This document shows, piece after piece, positions 9,186-19,164 of a stretch of 64,000 bases of DNA. The position numbers were made by a program, and so were the translations under genes. Source of the DNA: Xiphydria camelus (Eukaryota; Arthropoda; Insecta; Hymenoptera; Xiphydriidae); the NCBI GenBank assembly GCA_963678675.1, contig OY783193.1, positions 27,164,010 to 27,228,009 on the forward strand, in the 5' to 3' direction. The first letter of the stretch is position 1. Each line of letters opens with the position of its first letter. Under the pieces are notes generated by a model. That model was not told where the DNA came from. It ran no database searches and was given only the letters and a program-made list of their open reading frames with translations.

Positions 9186-10189
9186 ATACTTTCTACAAAG
9201 AAGAATTTCGATGTTTCACATCTAAAAATTTTTCTATAAAAACTGTTTTATATTATATGTTATTATATACACACGTATTTTTATCTACAACAAAGTATCT
9301 TACATCGATGTGGGCCTAAAGTTCATAGATAATAAGATAATGGCGATTAAATTTCCTTTCCTGGTGAATAAGTTTAGCCTCATATGTTTCTTTGACTTAT
9401 CGAATATCTATTTACAATCGTGATGTATTATAGATTGTAAACACATACGTATTTATTTTAAATTATCATTTACCTAAAAAGTTATCACAACTTTTATATC
9501 ATATTTTAAAGCTCGATACAGGCGGGATAAAATAAGGTTGGATCGTGATTTTCATCTCGAGGGTATCTCGTGTGCCGCTCCGTATGCCGAGCTCAGTTCG
9601 AGAGGTGTGTTTTACAGAAGGAACCATGAACCTTGATTTATTTTTACAACTCGTACTGCACACGAAAAAACCATTTTATATTACATTTTTTATTTCAATT
9701 TCACTACATATAGATTCATAAATTAAGGTTATATTTTCATTCTTTACTCCTGCAAAATGCCTACTATGAAGTAGGCAGCCATATTGATATATCGATACCA
9801 TCGATACCTTACTTTGAAAATTTCGTAAGTGCAATTTTTGTCAAAAATTGCACTTCGAGGTTTTCAAAGCAAGGTATCGATATTTCAAATCAGGCGGTCA
9901 AAAAGGGTGTTTAGCTCGGTGGCGCCGAAGTTTACTTCCTTCACCATCAGCCAACCTAATTGACAGCTACCGGCAGATCAGATGCCCCTTTCTCGAACTC
10001 GCTCGTATCTTTGCGTGCACGCATCTTAGCGAATAGACTAATCAGGATCAAGTATTCCGTATCAGGGAACGTATACGCATCTTAGCGAGTAGATTAATCA
10101 GGACCCCCACCACAACGGAATACTTGATCCTGATTGGTCTATTCGCTTAGATGCGTATACGTAACTTTGCGAGTGACTTGAAAAATTTA
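9186..10189. other. Mixed repeats: Y terminal fragment, two palindromes
   Basis: 9187-9250 repeats the Y terminal region (CTTTCTACAAAGAAG, then GATGTTTCACATC). 9295-9470 resembles 41450-41600 (TAAAGTTCATAGATAATAAG; TTACAATCGTGATGTATTA). A palindrome at about 9785-9895 pairs ATATCGATACC...AAAATTTCGTAAGTGCAA with its reverse. Another at 10016-10170 pairs GCATCTTAGCGAATAGAC and AATCAGGATCAAGTATTCCG with their reverses. No gene seen. Confidence 0.5.
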
Positions 10190-11400
10190 TTTACGAGTAA
10201 GGGGGCAAAATTTCAGCGGTGCATGCAAAAGGATTTCTTAAAACTATTCCAACGTCTCGAGTTAATATGTAACAACATATATACTGTCATAAGTAGTATC
10301 TTTACATGTGATGAAACAATTCGTCACGGTTATTGGAAGAGTATGCTTATTGTTAGAGTTAAAGGTAAAATGTCTACATGGATTTCTGAAGACGACCAAG
10401 ATATAAGAAAAATCCGATGGCCTGTAAATTCGAAAGCGGTATGTTCTATTTCTCCAAAATACTAAAGCAAAGTCAAAAATATAAGGGCACTCTAGTTTAT
10501 AAATCCCTTTCAAAATATCATGAGAATAAATCAAAAGTAACGTGGTTATAATTAATTAGCTCGTATCGGTATAAAATGTGAGATTTTAAATTGGTGGTAA
10601 TAAAAAGCTATTCTCCTACATGTATAGGTACGTATTCTCCTCATGAATGAATTCCAAAAAGTAATGAAATCCCCCCACAAAAACAGATTCTCTGTAAAAA
10701 AAGGCGGCATGTTCATTCAGTGCCAACAAAAATTGATAAGTAAAATACTCTCCAAAAAAGATTTGAAATCAATTAAGATCGCCATGTTCAAGATTTATGT
10801 ATAAAAAGTAAAAGGCATCATTTGAAAGGAAAATTATTGTAACTCGTTACTAAAAAATTCGACTAAAAAAATTTAGGTATAAACAAATTTTCATAAAAAA
10901 GAAATTGCCGCGTTTTTTCTTTCAAAATAAAAAATTTACAGAGAATTACATTCGATGTTTATGCACTTATGAGAGATTTTAAATAAATTCATACACTTAT
11001 ATGATACCACCAGTATACCGAACGTCGCACGAGAAACCGATTAGGCAGGGGCCTTCTGAATTTCTCTGAATTTGACTTCGGCAGTGCAATTTATGAATCA
11101 CTCTAGCACCGTCCAAGCACTGCAAATTATTCGGTATAGTGGACAATATATGAAAACTTATACGCGGCAAGTTCTTTTTCATGAAAATTTGTTTATACCT
11201 AAATTTTTTTAGTCGAATTTTTTAGTAACGAGTTACAATAATTTTCCTTTCAAATGATGCCTTTTACTTTTTATACATAAATCTTGAACATGGCGATCTT
11301 AATTGATTTCAAATCTTTTTTGGAGAGTATTTTACGTCTCAATTTTTGTTGGCACTGAATGAACATGCCGCCTTTTTTTATAGAGAATCTGTTTTTGTGG
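10190..11400. mobile_element. Family X foldback, copy 2
   Basis: The left outer arm is longer here than in copy 1, starting near AATTTCAGCGGTGCATGC, which recurs in reverse at the end of copy 3 (25268). The core arms (about 10672-10905 and 11165-11400) are inverted copies. The right outer arm is missing, cut where the 174-bp satellite begins. Just before it, TTTATTTACGAGTAAGGGGG (from 10189) also occurs at the ends of family V. Confidence 0.75.
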
Positions 11401-11402
11401 TG

Positions 11403-11981
11403 CAAGAATATACAAATCCACGTGGGTCAATTAGAAAGACAGGTAATTAGGCCTCTTACTTCTATATAGATTATTTAGTTCCAATTAGTTCCATAAAGTA
11501 TAAGACTGTGTAAATGCAAGTATTACGAATATTCATAACTTCGAATATCGTTTGCCAGAACAGTCTCATATGCAAGAATATTCAAATGGACGTAGGTCGA
11601 TTAGAAAGACAGGTAATTAGGCCTGTTATTTATATATAGACTATTTAGTTCCAATTAGTTCCATAAAGGATAAGACTGTGTAAAAATGCAAGTATATATA
11701 TTACGAATATACATAACTTCGACTATCATTTGCCAGAACAGTCTCATATGCAAGAATATGCAAATGGATGTAGGTCAATTAGAAAGACAGGTAATTAGGC
11801 CTCTTATTTATATATAAATTATTTAGTTCCAATCAGTTCCATAAAAGATAAGACTCTATTAATGAAAGTATTACGAATATTCAGAATTTCGACTACCTAT
11901 CGTCTGTCATAACAGAATCATATGCAAAAATATGCGAGTGAGCGTAGGTCAATTAGAAAGACAGGTAATGAGGCCTGTTAT
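11403..11981 (+). repeat. 174-bp satellite array, left part
   Basis: Units recur with CAGTCTCATATGCAAGAATA or a variant at 11561, 11739 and 11913 (spacing 178 and 174). Each has TTAGAAAGACAGGTAAT and TTTAGTTCCAATTAGTTCC. The array is interrupted at 11981 by the LTR element and resumes at 17015. Confidence 0.85.
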
Positions 11982-12378
11982 TGTGGTATCCGGAGACTCC
12001 CAGGAAAACTACCTTGAGTCGCCGCTATTCGAGGGGCCTAGTTTGCGGAGGGTTTTCGCGGACGAACCGAAACGCTTTCCCTGACCGTCCGGGAAGTACC
12101 GTTCGGGAAATGCCGCCGGTACGTCCGCGGACAGGGTTTATTGCCCCTTGTCCGTAGCGTCAACGGGCATCGGGGGGCGGAAGACCGACGGTTGCGTTTA
12201 GACTAGGACTCAAAGGCAGTTCGAACGGAGACGCCAAAGACGGACGACGATGCGACGGGCAACTCCTAAGAGCTCACGCCGATCTTATACCCATTGCTTT
12301 TTGTTAATAAAGCCTAGTTATATCGTTCACGAAACCACTCGGTTGTCTCACCACCCACACTCCATTTTCGATCCCACA
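11982..12378 (+). repeat. 5' LTR (397 bp)
   Basis: Starts TGTGGTATCC and ends GATCCCACA. AATAAA at 12306-12311 is a plausible R-region polyadenylation signal. It differs from the 3' LTR by seven substitutions and no indels. Confidence 0.93.
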
Positions 12379-12381
12379 AAT

Positions 12382-12399
12382 TGGGGGCTCGTCCGGGAT
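12382..12399 (+). other. Primer binding site complementary to tRNA-Pro
   Basis: TGGGGGCTCGTCCGGGAT lies three bases after the 5' LTR. It is complementary to the 3' end of tRNA-Pro and is the same 18-mer known as the proline primer site of murine leukaemia-type retroviruses. This marks where minus-strand DNA synthesis would start. Confidence 0.9.
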
Positions 12400-12459
12400 C
12401 GCGAGTGTTCTCGTGGTGAATTATCCTTGTTGAATCGTGATTGTGTCGCGGACTGAACA

Positions 12460-15400
12460 ATGAGTGACAGTGAGGTGAACAAAACAGTCACCGAAGCTAC
12501 TGATGCTGTTGGCGAAATGAAAGTGGGTAAGATGAAGCTCCCTGAGCTTAAATCAGAATTGAAAAAGCGGAAACTGAAGTCGACAGGCCGCAAAGACGAC
12601 TTGGTCAGTCGACTGAAAGCAGCCGTAAGATTCGAAGAGGAACACGGCGAAGAAGAGGCAGAGGAAGAAGACGACGACGGGGAAAACGATGGTCGCAGGA
12701 GCACCCGCGACGATGACGACGATAATGACGACAGCGACGACGAAGATGAATTACTGGCTCTAAGGAGAACGCGGAAGAATACGAAGCCCTTTTTGAAAAT
12801 AAGAGACGTTGAAGACGCAATGCAAAAGTTCAGTGGAGATAACGCGCTGAGTGTCCATCGATGGCTGAAGGATTTTGAAGAGATGGCCCGAGACTGCGAA
12901 TGGTCGGACATTCAAAAGGTACTGTATGCGAGGAAGCTGCTGCGCGGTTCGGCTCAATTATTCGTGCCGTACGAAGAATGGGGAAGGACTTGGAAGCAGC
13001 TAAAGAAGGCGCTGAAGACAGAGTTCGACCAAGTCGCCGACAGCCATACGGTACACAGAAGCTTGATCGGGAGGAAGAAAACCGCCGATGAAACATTTCA
13101 TGAGTACATCTACAGGATGATGGAGATCGCGGCCCAAGCGGATATCGAGACAAAAGCCGTCATCCAGTATATCATTAACGGAGTGCAGGACGAAGAGGTT
13201 AATAAAACTGTTCTGTACGGCGCGACGACTCTGCGCGAATTAAAGGAGAAATTCGTCCAATACGAGTGCCTGAGGAAGAACATGAAGAAGAAAACGGCAC
13301 CGACGACAACCAGAAGCAACGACGACAGGGACAAGAGAACTTCACGCGAAGGTACATCCGGCGGAAGGCGCTGTTTCAACTGCGGAGAGCGGAATCACCT
13401 AAGTGCAGAGTGTCCGGCAAAGGGCAAAGGTGCCAAATGTTTTACGTGTAATAAGTTCGGCCATATCGCATCTAAGTGCACGGCGCAGAAATCAGCGAAG
13501 GGTGATGTCAACGCAACGCAGCATACCGACGGAAAGCACTACAAGGAGGTGACGATTAATGACTTTAAGTTAGTAGCCCTGATAGACACCGGAAGCAACT
13601 TAAGCTTGATCAGAGCGGACAGGTACGTTAAGCTCGGCGCACCCACACTGGGACCCCGAAAAGTCTTGTTTCGCGGTATAGGTTCCGAGAATAATAGCAC
13701 GCTAGGCGATTTTGGCGTAGAGATAGTAGTTGACGGAATTTCATATCCGATAGAGATACATATCGTTTCAGATACCCTGATGCAACATGAGTTGTTGATT
13801 GGTACAGATTTTTTAAACAAAGTCGAAGTCCGTATCAAAGAAGGAAAAGTCTCTATTTCAGAGCCATTAGATCGCGCAAGGAATCCTGATGTTCCGGAAG
13901 TATTCGAAATGGACATAGTTTATGAGGCTAACGGCGTTAACCTATCGGGTGTCGCGAATTCAGAGCACAGAGAAATACTGTCCGACGTAATTCAGAAATA
14001 CGCACCGAATAAAACCCGCGAAGTAGGGGTTAAGATGAATATGATTTTAAAAGATGACGTACCAGTGTATCAGCGACCGCGTAGGCTATCGCCTCAAGAA
14101 AAGGAAGAGCTAGGGAAACAAATAAAAACCTGGCTAAACGAAGGTATAATCCAGCCGTCTGGTTCGGAGTATGCGAGTCCGGTAGTCTTGACCAAGAAGA
14201 AGGACGGCTCGACTAGAGTTTGCATAGATTACCGTCAATTGAACAAGAAAGTCGTGAAAGATCGGTACCCATTACCGCTGATCGAAGATCAATTAGATTC
14301 GTTGCAAGGCGCGAAGGTGTTTACCACTATCGACCTTAAAAATGGATTTTTTCACGTCGCAGTAGACGAGAATAGTCGGAAGTACACGGCCTTCGTAATC
14401 CCCAATGGTAATTACGAATTTTTACGGATGCCGTTCGGGCTGTGTAATTCACCTTCCGTTTTTCAAAAATGTATAAATGCGGTTTTTCGAGAACTCCTAG
14501 CAGACGGACTAGTTTTAATATATATGGACGATTTGATTGTGCCTTCAGTAAGCTACGCAGAGAACATAGAAAGCCTGAAAACCGTGCTCGACGTCGCGAG
14601 TCAACACGGGTTAATCATTAATTGGGATAAGTGTCAGTTTCTCCAAGAAAGTATAGAGTATCTCGGATATATTGTTGAGAATGGGAAAATTCAGGTTTCA
14701 GAGCGCAAGACTGCAGCGGTAACACGTTTTCCAGAACTCAAAAGCGTTAAAGCCGTCGAAAGCTTTTTAGGATTAACAGGCTACTTCCGCAAATTCATCC
14801 CACAATACTCTCTGATAGCGCGACCGCTGACAAATCTACTGAGAGGGGGTGTGAAATTTGAATATGGCGCTAATGAAAGAAAAGCCTTTTTAGAACATAA
14901 GATAAAATTAAGCGAGAAACCTTGTTTGAAATTATACAGAGTAGGTGCAGAAACCGAGCTGCACACCGACGCGTGCATGTTCGGCTATGGAGCAGTTTTA
15001 CTGCAGCGAGACAGCGAGGATAATGCGTTTCATCCTGTGTATTATGCGAGCGGTAAGACAAACCCAGCAGAAGAGAAGTACACGAGCTACGAGCTGGAGG
15101 TCCTTGCTATCGTTAAGTCGTTAAAGAAATTCAGGGTTTATCTCTTGGGTATTCCCTTCAAAATTGTAACAGATTGCAAAGCATTTGCAATGACAATGAG
15201 TAAGAGGGACCTTAGTGTGCGAGTAGCTCGGTGGGCTCTCTTTCTAGAAGAATATAGATACGTTATAGAGCATCGCCCAGGTTCGCGAATGTTGCATGCC
15301 GACGCGTTGAGCAGAAACCCACTGCCCGAGGTTATGCTGGTGTGCGAAGACGAGGGACTTACTGCCAAATTGAAAAGAGCGCAACGCGAAGACGACAACC

Positions 15401-15882
15401 TAAAGAAGACCCTTGAAGACGTACAACAGCGAGGAGCAGAGGGCTACGCGGTAAAGAATGGCCTATTGCATAAAATCGTAGACGACGATCTGCTCGTGGT
15501 TATTCCAAGGTCGATGCAATCACAACTGATTCGACAGACTCACGAGCAGGGACACTTTGGGATCAACAAAACGGAGTCACTCATCAAGCGGGATTACTGG
15601 TTCGGGGAGATGCGCCCGAAAGTGGAAAGGGTCGTGCGGAACTGCATCAATTGTATTTTGGCCGAGAGGAAGCACGGCAAGCAGGAAGGCCTACTAAACA
15701 ACATCGATAAGCGCGAGGTTCCTTTAGACACCTATCATATCGACCACCTGGGCCCGATGCCGTCCACAAGGAAAGACTACAAGCACATCTTCGCAGTGAT
15801 AGATGCTTTTACGAAGTTTGTCTGGTTTTATCCGACCAAGACTACCAATGCAGCCGAAGTCATAGATCGTCTAAGCAAGTAG
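12460..15882 (+). CDS. Gag-Pol polyprotein of the LTR element, ended early by a stop in integrase
   Basis: One 1,140-residue frame holds Gag and most of Pol. Residues 24-58 look like a SAP DNA-binding motif (LPELKSELKKRKL...GRKDDLVSRL). Residues 59-96 are very acidic, and 110-275 are Gag-like. Two CCHC knuckles sit at 305-318 and 327-340. The protease has DTG at 376-378. Reverse transcriptase has CIDYRQLN from 588 and YMDD at 688-691. RNase H shows HTDA with Asp 837. Integrase has its HHCC zinc motif (His 1028 to Cys 1065) and the first catalytic Asp near 1095. An in-frame TAG at 15880-15882 cuts the integrase core before the second Asp. The start is the ATG 60 bp after the primer site. Gag and Pol share a frame, so no frameshift signal is needed. 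Confidence 0.92.
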   Translation: MSDSEVNKTVTEATDAVGEMKVGKMKLPELKSELKKRKLKSTGRKDDLVSRLKAAVRFEEEHGEEEAEEEDDDGENDGRRSTRDDDDDNDDSDDEDELLALRRTRKNTKPFLKIRDVEDAMQKFSGDNALSVHRWLKDFEEMARDCEWSDIQKVLYARKLLRGSAQLFVPYEEWGRTWKQLKKALKTEFDQVADSHTVHRSLIGRKKTADETFHEYIYRMMEIAAQADIETKAVIQYIINGVQDEEVNKTVLYGATTLRELKEKFVQYECLRKNMKKKTAPTTTRSNDDRDKRTSREGTSGGRRCFNCGERNHLSAECPAKGKGAKCFTCNKFGHIASKCTAQKSAKGDVNATQHTDGKHYKEVTINDFKLVALIDTGSNLSLIRADRYVKLGAPTLGPRKVLFRGIGSENNSTLGDFGVEIVVDGISYPIEIHIVSDTLMQHELLIGTDFLNKVEVRIKEGKVSISEPLDRARNPDVPEVFEMDIVYEANGVNLSGVANSEHREILSDVIQKYAPNKTREVGVKMNMILKDDVPVYQRPRRLSPQEKEELGKQIKTWLNEGIIQPSGSEYASPVVLTKKKDGSTRVCIDYRQLNKKVVKDRYPLPLIEDQLDSLQGAKVFTTIDLKNGFFHVAVDENSRKYTAFVIPNGNYEFLRMPFGLCNSPSVFQKCINAVFRELLADGLVLIYMDDLIVPSVSYAENIESLKTVLDVASQHGLIINWDKCQFLQESIEYLGYIVENGKIQVSERKTAAVTRFPELKSVKAVESFLGLTGYFRKFIPQYSLIARPLTNLLRGGVKFEYGANERKAFLEHKIKLSEKPCLKLYRVGAETELHTDACMFGYGAVLLQRDSEDNAFHPVYYASGKTNPAEEKYTSYELEVLAIVKSLKKFRVYLLGIPFKIVTDCKAFAMTMSKRDLSVRVARWALFLEEYRYVIEHRPGSRMLHADALSRNPLPEVMLVCEDEGLTAKLKRAQREDDNLKKTLEDVQQRGAEGYAVKNGLLHKIVDDDLLVVIPRSMQSQLIRQTHEQGHFGINKTESLIKRDYWFGEMRPKVERVVRNCINCILAERKHGKQEGLLNNIDKREVPLDTYHIDHLGPMPSTRKDYKHIFAVIDAFTKFVWFYPTKTTNAAEVIDRLSK

Positions 15883-16589
15883 TCAGTTATCTTTGGAAAC
15901 CCCAGGCGAATCGTGTCGGATAGAGGATCTGCGTTCACGTCAAACGTTTTCGAAGACTATTGTAACGAGGAGGGAATACAGCATATCTTAATCACCACCG
16001 GCGTGCCAAGAGGGAACGGACAGATAGAAAGGGTGAATCGGATACTAATACCACTACTAACCAAACTGTCCGCGCCGAGAGCGGAGGAATGGCACAAGCA
16101 CGTAGGAAGGCCCAGCGATACCTGAATGCCACGCCCAGCCGAAGTACGGGACTACCGCCTTTCGAATTACTTACCAGAGTACGCATGCAGCTAAAGGACG
16201 ACCTAAATTTAAAGGAAATAGTCGAGCAAGAATGCACAGCCATATTCCAGGAACAACGGGACGAACTTCGAAGCGACGCCAAGAACCACATCTTGAAGAT
16301 CCAGGCCGAGAACCAGAGAACCTTCAACAGACTGAGAAAGGAAGCCCGACGCTATAAAGAGGACGACCTGGTGGCAATTAAGCGTACACAAGTTAAACCA
16401 GGACTCAAGCTTTGCTCAAAATTTCTTGGCCCATATCGGATAACAAAGGAGCTGCGGAACGACCCTTACACGGTCGCCAAAGTCGGAGAGCACGAAGGCC
16501 CGAATAGTACATCCGCTTCCGCGGATCACCTAAAGCCATGGTCTAGCAACGCGGAGTTTTCGTCGAGCGAGAGCGACGGAAACATCTGA
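15883..16589 (+). pseudogene. Integrase core remainder and C-terminus, broken
   Basis: After the TAG, the same frame continues with the integrase core: a second catalytic Asp in SDRGSAF (about 15919) and a Glu in GNGQIERVN (about 16033). Around 16100-16125 similarity passes from frame 1 to frame 3, where PFELL and the C-terminal basic region run to the stop at 16589. The lesions are therefore one nonsense codon and one frameshift. The last part (LGPYRITKEL) resembles the GPY/F module of Ty3/gypsy integrases. The reading frame ends 28 bp before the 3' LTR, and no clear polypurine tract is visible there. Confidence 0.85.
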
Positions 16590-16617
16590 GGCCAGATGTT
16601 TTCGCAGGATGGCCGAG

Positions 16618-17014
16618 TGTGGTATCCGGAGACTCCCAGGAAAACTACCTGGAGTCGCCGCTATTCGAGGGACCTAGTTTGTGGAGGGTTTTCGCGGACG
16701 AACCGAAACGCTTTCCCTGACCGTCCGGGAAGTACCGTTCGGGAAATGCCGCCGGTACGTCCGCGGACAGGGTTTATTGCCCCTTGTCCGTAGCGTCAAC
16801 GGGCATCGGGGGGCGGAAGACCGACGGTTGCGTTTAGACTAGGATTCAAAGGCAGTTCGAACGGAGACGCCAAAGAAGGACGACGATACGACGGGCAACT
16901 CCTAAGAGCTCACGCCGATCTTATACCCATTGCTTTTTGTTAATAAAACCTAGTTATATCGTTCACGAAACCACTCGGTTGTCTCACCACCCACACTCCA
17001 TTTTCGATCCCACA
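16618..17014 (+). repeat. 3' LTR (397 bp)
   Basis: Same length as the 5' LTR, with seven substitutions. AATAAA at 16942-16947. Confidence 0.93.
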
Positions 17015-18455
17015 TTATTTCTATATAGATTATTTAGTTCCATTTAGTTCCATAAAGGATAGGACTGTGTAAATGCAAGTATTACGAATATTCATAACTT
17101 CGACTATCGTTTACCAGAACAGTCTCATATGCAAGAATATGCAAATGGACGTAGGTCAATTAGAAAGACAGTTAATTAGGCCTCTTATTTATATATAGAT
17201 AATTTAGTTCCGATTAGTTCCATAAAAGATAAGACTGTGTTAATGCAAGTATTACGAATATTCAGAATTTCGACGACCTATCGTCTGTCACAACAGTCTC
17301 ATATGCAAAAATATGCAAATGGGCGTAGGTCAATTAGAAAGACAGGTCATTAGGTCTGTTACTTCTATATAGATAATTTAGTTCCAATTAGTTCCATAAA
17401 GTATAAGACTGTGTAAATGCAAGTATATATTACGAATATTCATAACTTCGACTATCGTTTGCCAGAACAGTCTCATATGCAAGAATATGCAAATGAACGT
17501 AGGTCAATTAGAAAGACAGGTAATTGGGCCTCTTATTTATATATAGATAATTTAGTTCCGATTAGTTCCATAAAAGATAAGACTGTGTTAATGCAAGTAT
17601 TACGAATATTCAGAATTTCGACGACCTATCGTCTGTCACAACAGTCTCATATGCAAAAATATGCAAATGAGCGTAGGTAAATTAGAAAGACAGGTAACTA
17701 GGCCTCTTATTTCTATATAGATTATTTAGTTCCAATTAGTTCCATAAAAGATAAGACTGTGTTAATGCAAGTATATTACGAATATTCATAACTTCGACTA
17801 TCGTTTGCCAGAACAGTCTCATATGCAAGAATATGCAAATGGACGTCAGTCAATTAGAAAGACAGGTAATTAGACCTCTTATTTGTATATAGATTATTTA
17901 GTTCCAATTAATTGCATAAAGATAAGACTGTGTTAATGCAAGTATATTACGAATATTTATAACTTCGACTATCGTTTGCCAGAACAGTCTCATATGCAAA
18001 AATAAGGAAATGGACGTAGGTCAGTTAGAAAGACAGGTAATTAGGCCTGCTATTTATATATAGACTATTTAGTTCCAATTAGTTCCATAAAAGATAAGAC
18101 TGTGTTAATGCAAGTATATTACGAATATTCAGAATTTCGACTACATATCGTCTGTCACAACAGTCTCATATGCAAAAATATGAAAATGAGCGTAGGTCAA
18201 TTAGAAAGACAGGTAACTAGGCCTGTTATTTCTATATAGATTATTTAGTTCCAATTAGTTCCATAAAAGGTAAGACTGTAAATGCAAGTATTACGAATAT
18301 TCATAACTTCCACTATCGTTTGCCAGAACAGTCTCATATGCAAGGATATGCAAATGGACGTAGGTCGATTAGAAAGACAGGTAACTGGGCCTGTTATTTA
18401 TATATAGACTATTTAGTTCCAATTAGTTCCATAAAAGATAAGACTGTGTTAATGC
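17015..18455 (+). repeat. 174-bp satellite array, right part, with alternating monomer types
   Basis: CAGTCTCATATGC recurs at 17120, 17294, 17468, 17642, 17814, 17985, 18161 and 18329 (spacings 168-176). Type A has CATAACTTCGACTATCG, type B has CAGAATTTCGACGACC or similar. The order here is A B A B A A B A, so a dimeric period is present but broken. The monomer is close to nucleosome-repeat length. Confidence 0.88.
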
Positions 18456-18457
18456 AA

Positions 18458-18504
<47 letters not shown>
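18456..18504. repeat. (TA)n microsatellite, left bracket
   Basis: About 24 TA units, grown at the GTATATATTACG phrase of the satellite. It is mirrored by a (TA)n run at 24019-24083. Confidence 0.9.
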
Positions 18505-18505
<1 letters not shown>

Positions 18506-18760
18506 GTAACGTGTAGTTCGAGGACATTTCCGTGCACTGATCGGTTACTTCGGGGACATTTGTGTACTTTGAGGACAGTCCCCGAAATTTTTACTCATGA
18601 AGTGTATACTTTGAGGACAGTCCCCGAAATCATCAACGCAAGTCTTACGTGTAGTTCGAGGACAGCCAAAATGGGTGTTACTTTGGGGACAGTCCCCAAA
18701 GTAACAATACATTAATCGGTTTCTTTGAGGACTGTCCTTGAAATAACAATTTATAAGAAG
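18505..18760. repeat. Cluster of GGACAGTCC palindromes and half sites, left
   Basis: Seven related sites occur in 230 bp. Full palindromes are at 18567-18587, 18609-18629, 18677-18705 and 18723-18743 (core TTTGAGGACAGTCCCCGAA or close). Half sites lie near 18518, 18543-18558 (GGTTACTTCGGGGACA) and 18653. The 18677-18705 site is a perfect 29-base palindrome with arms GTTACTTTGGGGAC. This looks like a multi-site binding region of a DNA-binding protein such as a transposase. Confidence 0.75.
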
Positions 18761-19134
18761 GACAACTTTAATTACGTTTTTAATTGAAAGCAACTATCCA
18801 GAAAATATTTAATATTGCAATGACTTTGCTTAAATTTAATTTTATAAATACTTGCGCTCAAATATATTATTGCAAAATTGTAATAATATTGCAATATATT
18901 CGAGAATTTATAATTTCAAAATAAATCAATTTTATTTAAATTCTTGTAAAATTATCTACCAACGTTGGGAAAAAATTTCTTTGAGAAATCACTAAGCAGC
19001 ATCTCAAACAACAACGATTCTAGACATTTTTACTGTAATAAAAAACTCTGTCGTGAGTATACATTTCCAGGAGGAAATAACGTACACTTCTAAAAATTAC
19101 AATACAGTTACAGTTTAAACAGCTAGCTGACTCT
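18761..19134. other. AT-rich unassigned sequence
   Basis: 18787-18870 resembles 5356-5440. The rest is AT-rich with no ORF or repeat recognised. Confidence 0.4.
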
Positions 19135-19164
19135 CCGGCGACACCTTTAAAGTGTTAGACGTCG

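Larger units (their letters stand above)
11982..17014 (+). mobile_element. Complete Ty3/gypsy-type LTR retrotransposon, 5,033 bp
   Basis: Two LTRs of exactly 397 bp (TGTGG...CCACA) flank one gag-pol region. TTAT precedes (11978-11981) and follows (17015-17018), a 4-bp target duplication within the satellite. The LTRs differ at 7 of 397 positions that I counted, indicating a fairly recent insertion. Order is Gag, protease, RT, RNase H, integrase, which is the Ty3/gypsy order. No env-like ORF lies between integrase and the 3' LTR. Pol carries an in-frame stop and a frameshift, so this copy is not autonomous as it stands. Confidence 0.93.

Noticed and set aside
12348..12911. 187-residue Ser-rich frame antisense to gag
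   Set aside because: Shadow of the acidic GAA/GAC codons of Gag read in reverse; no start context or domain.
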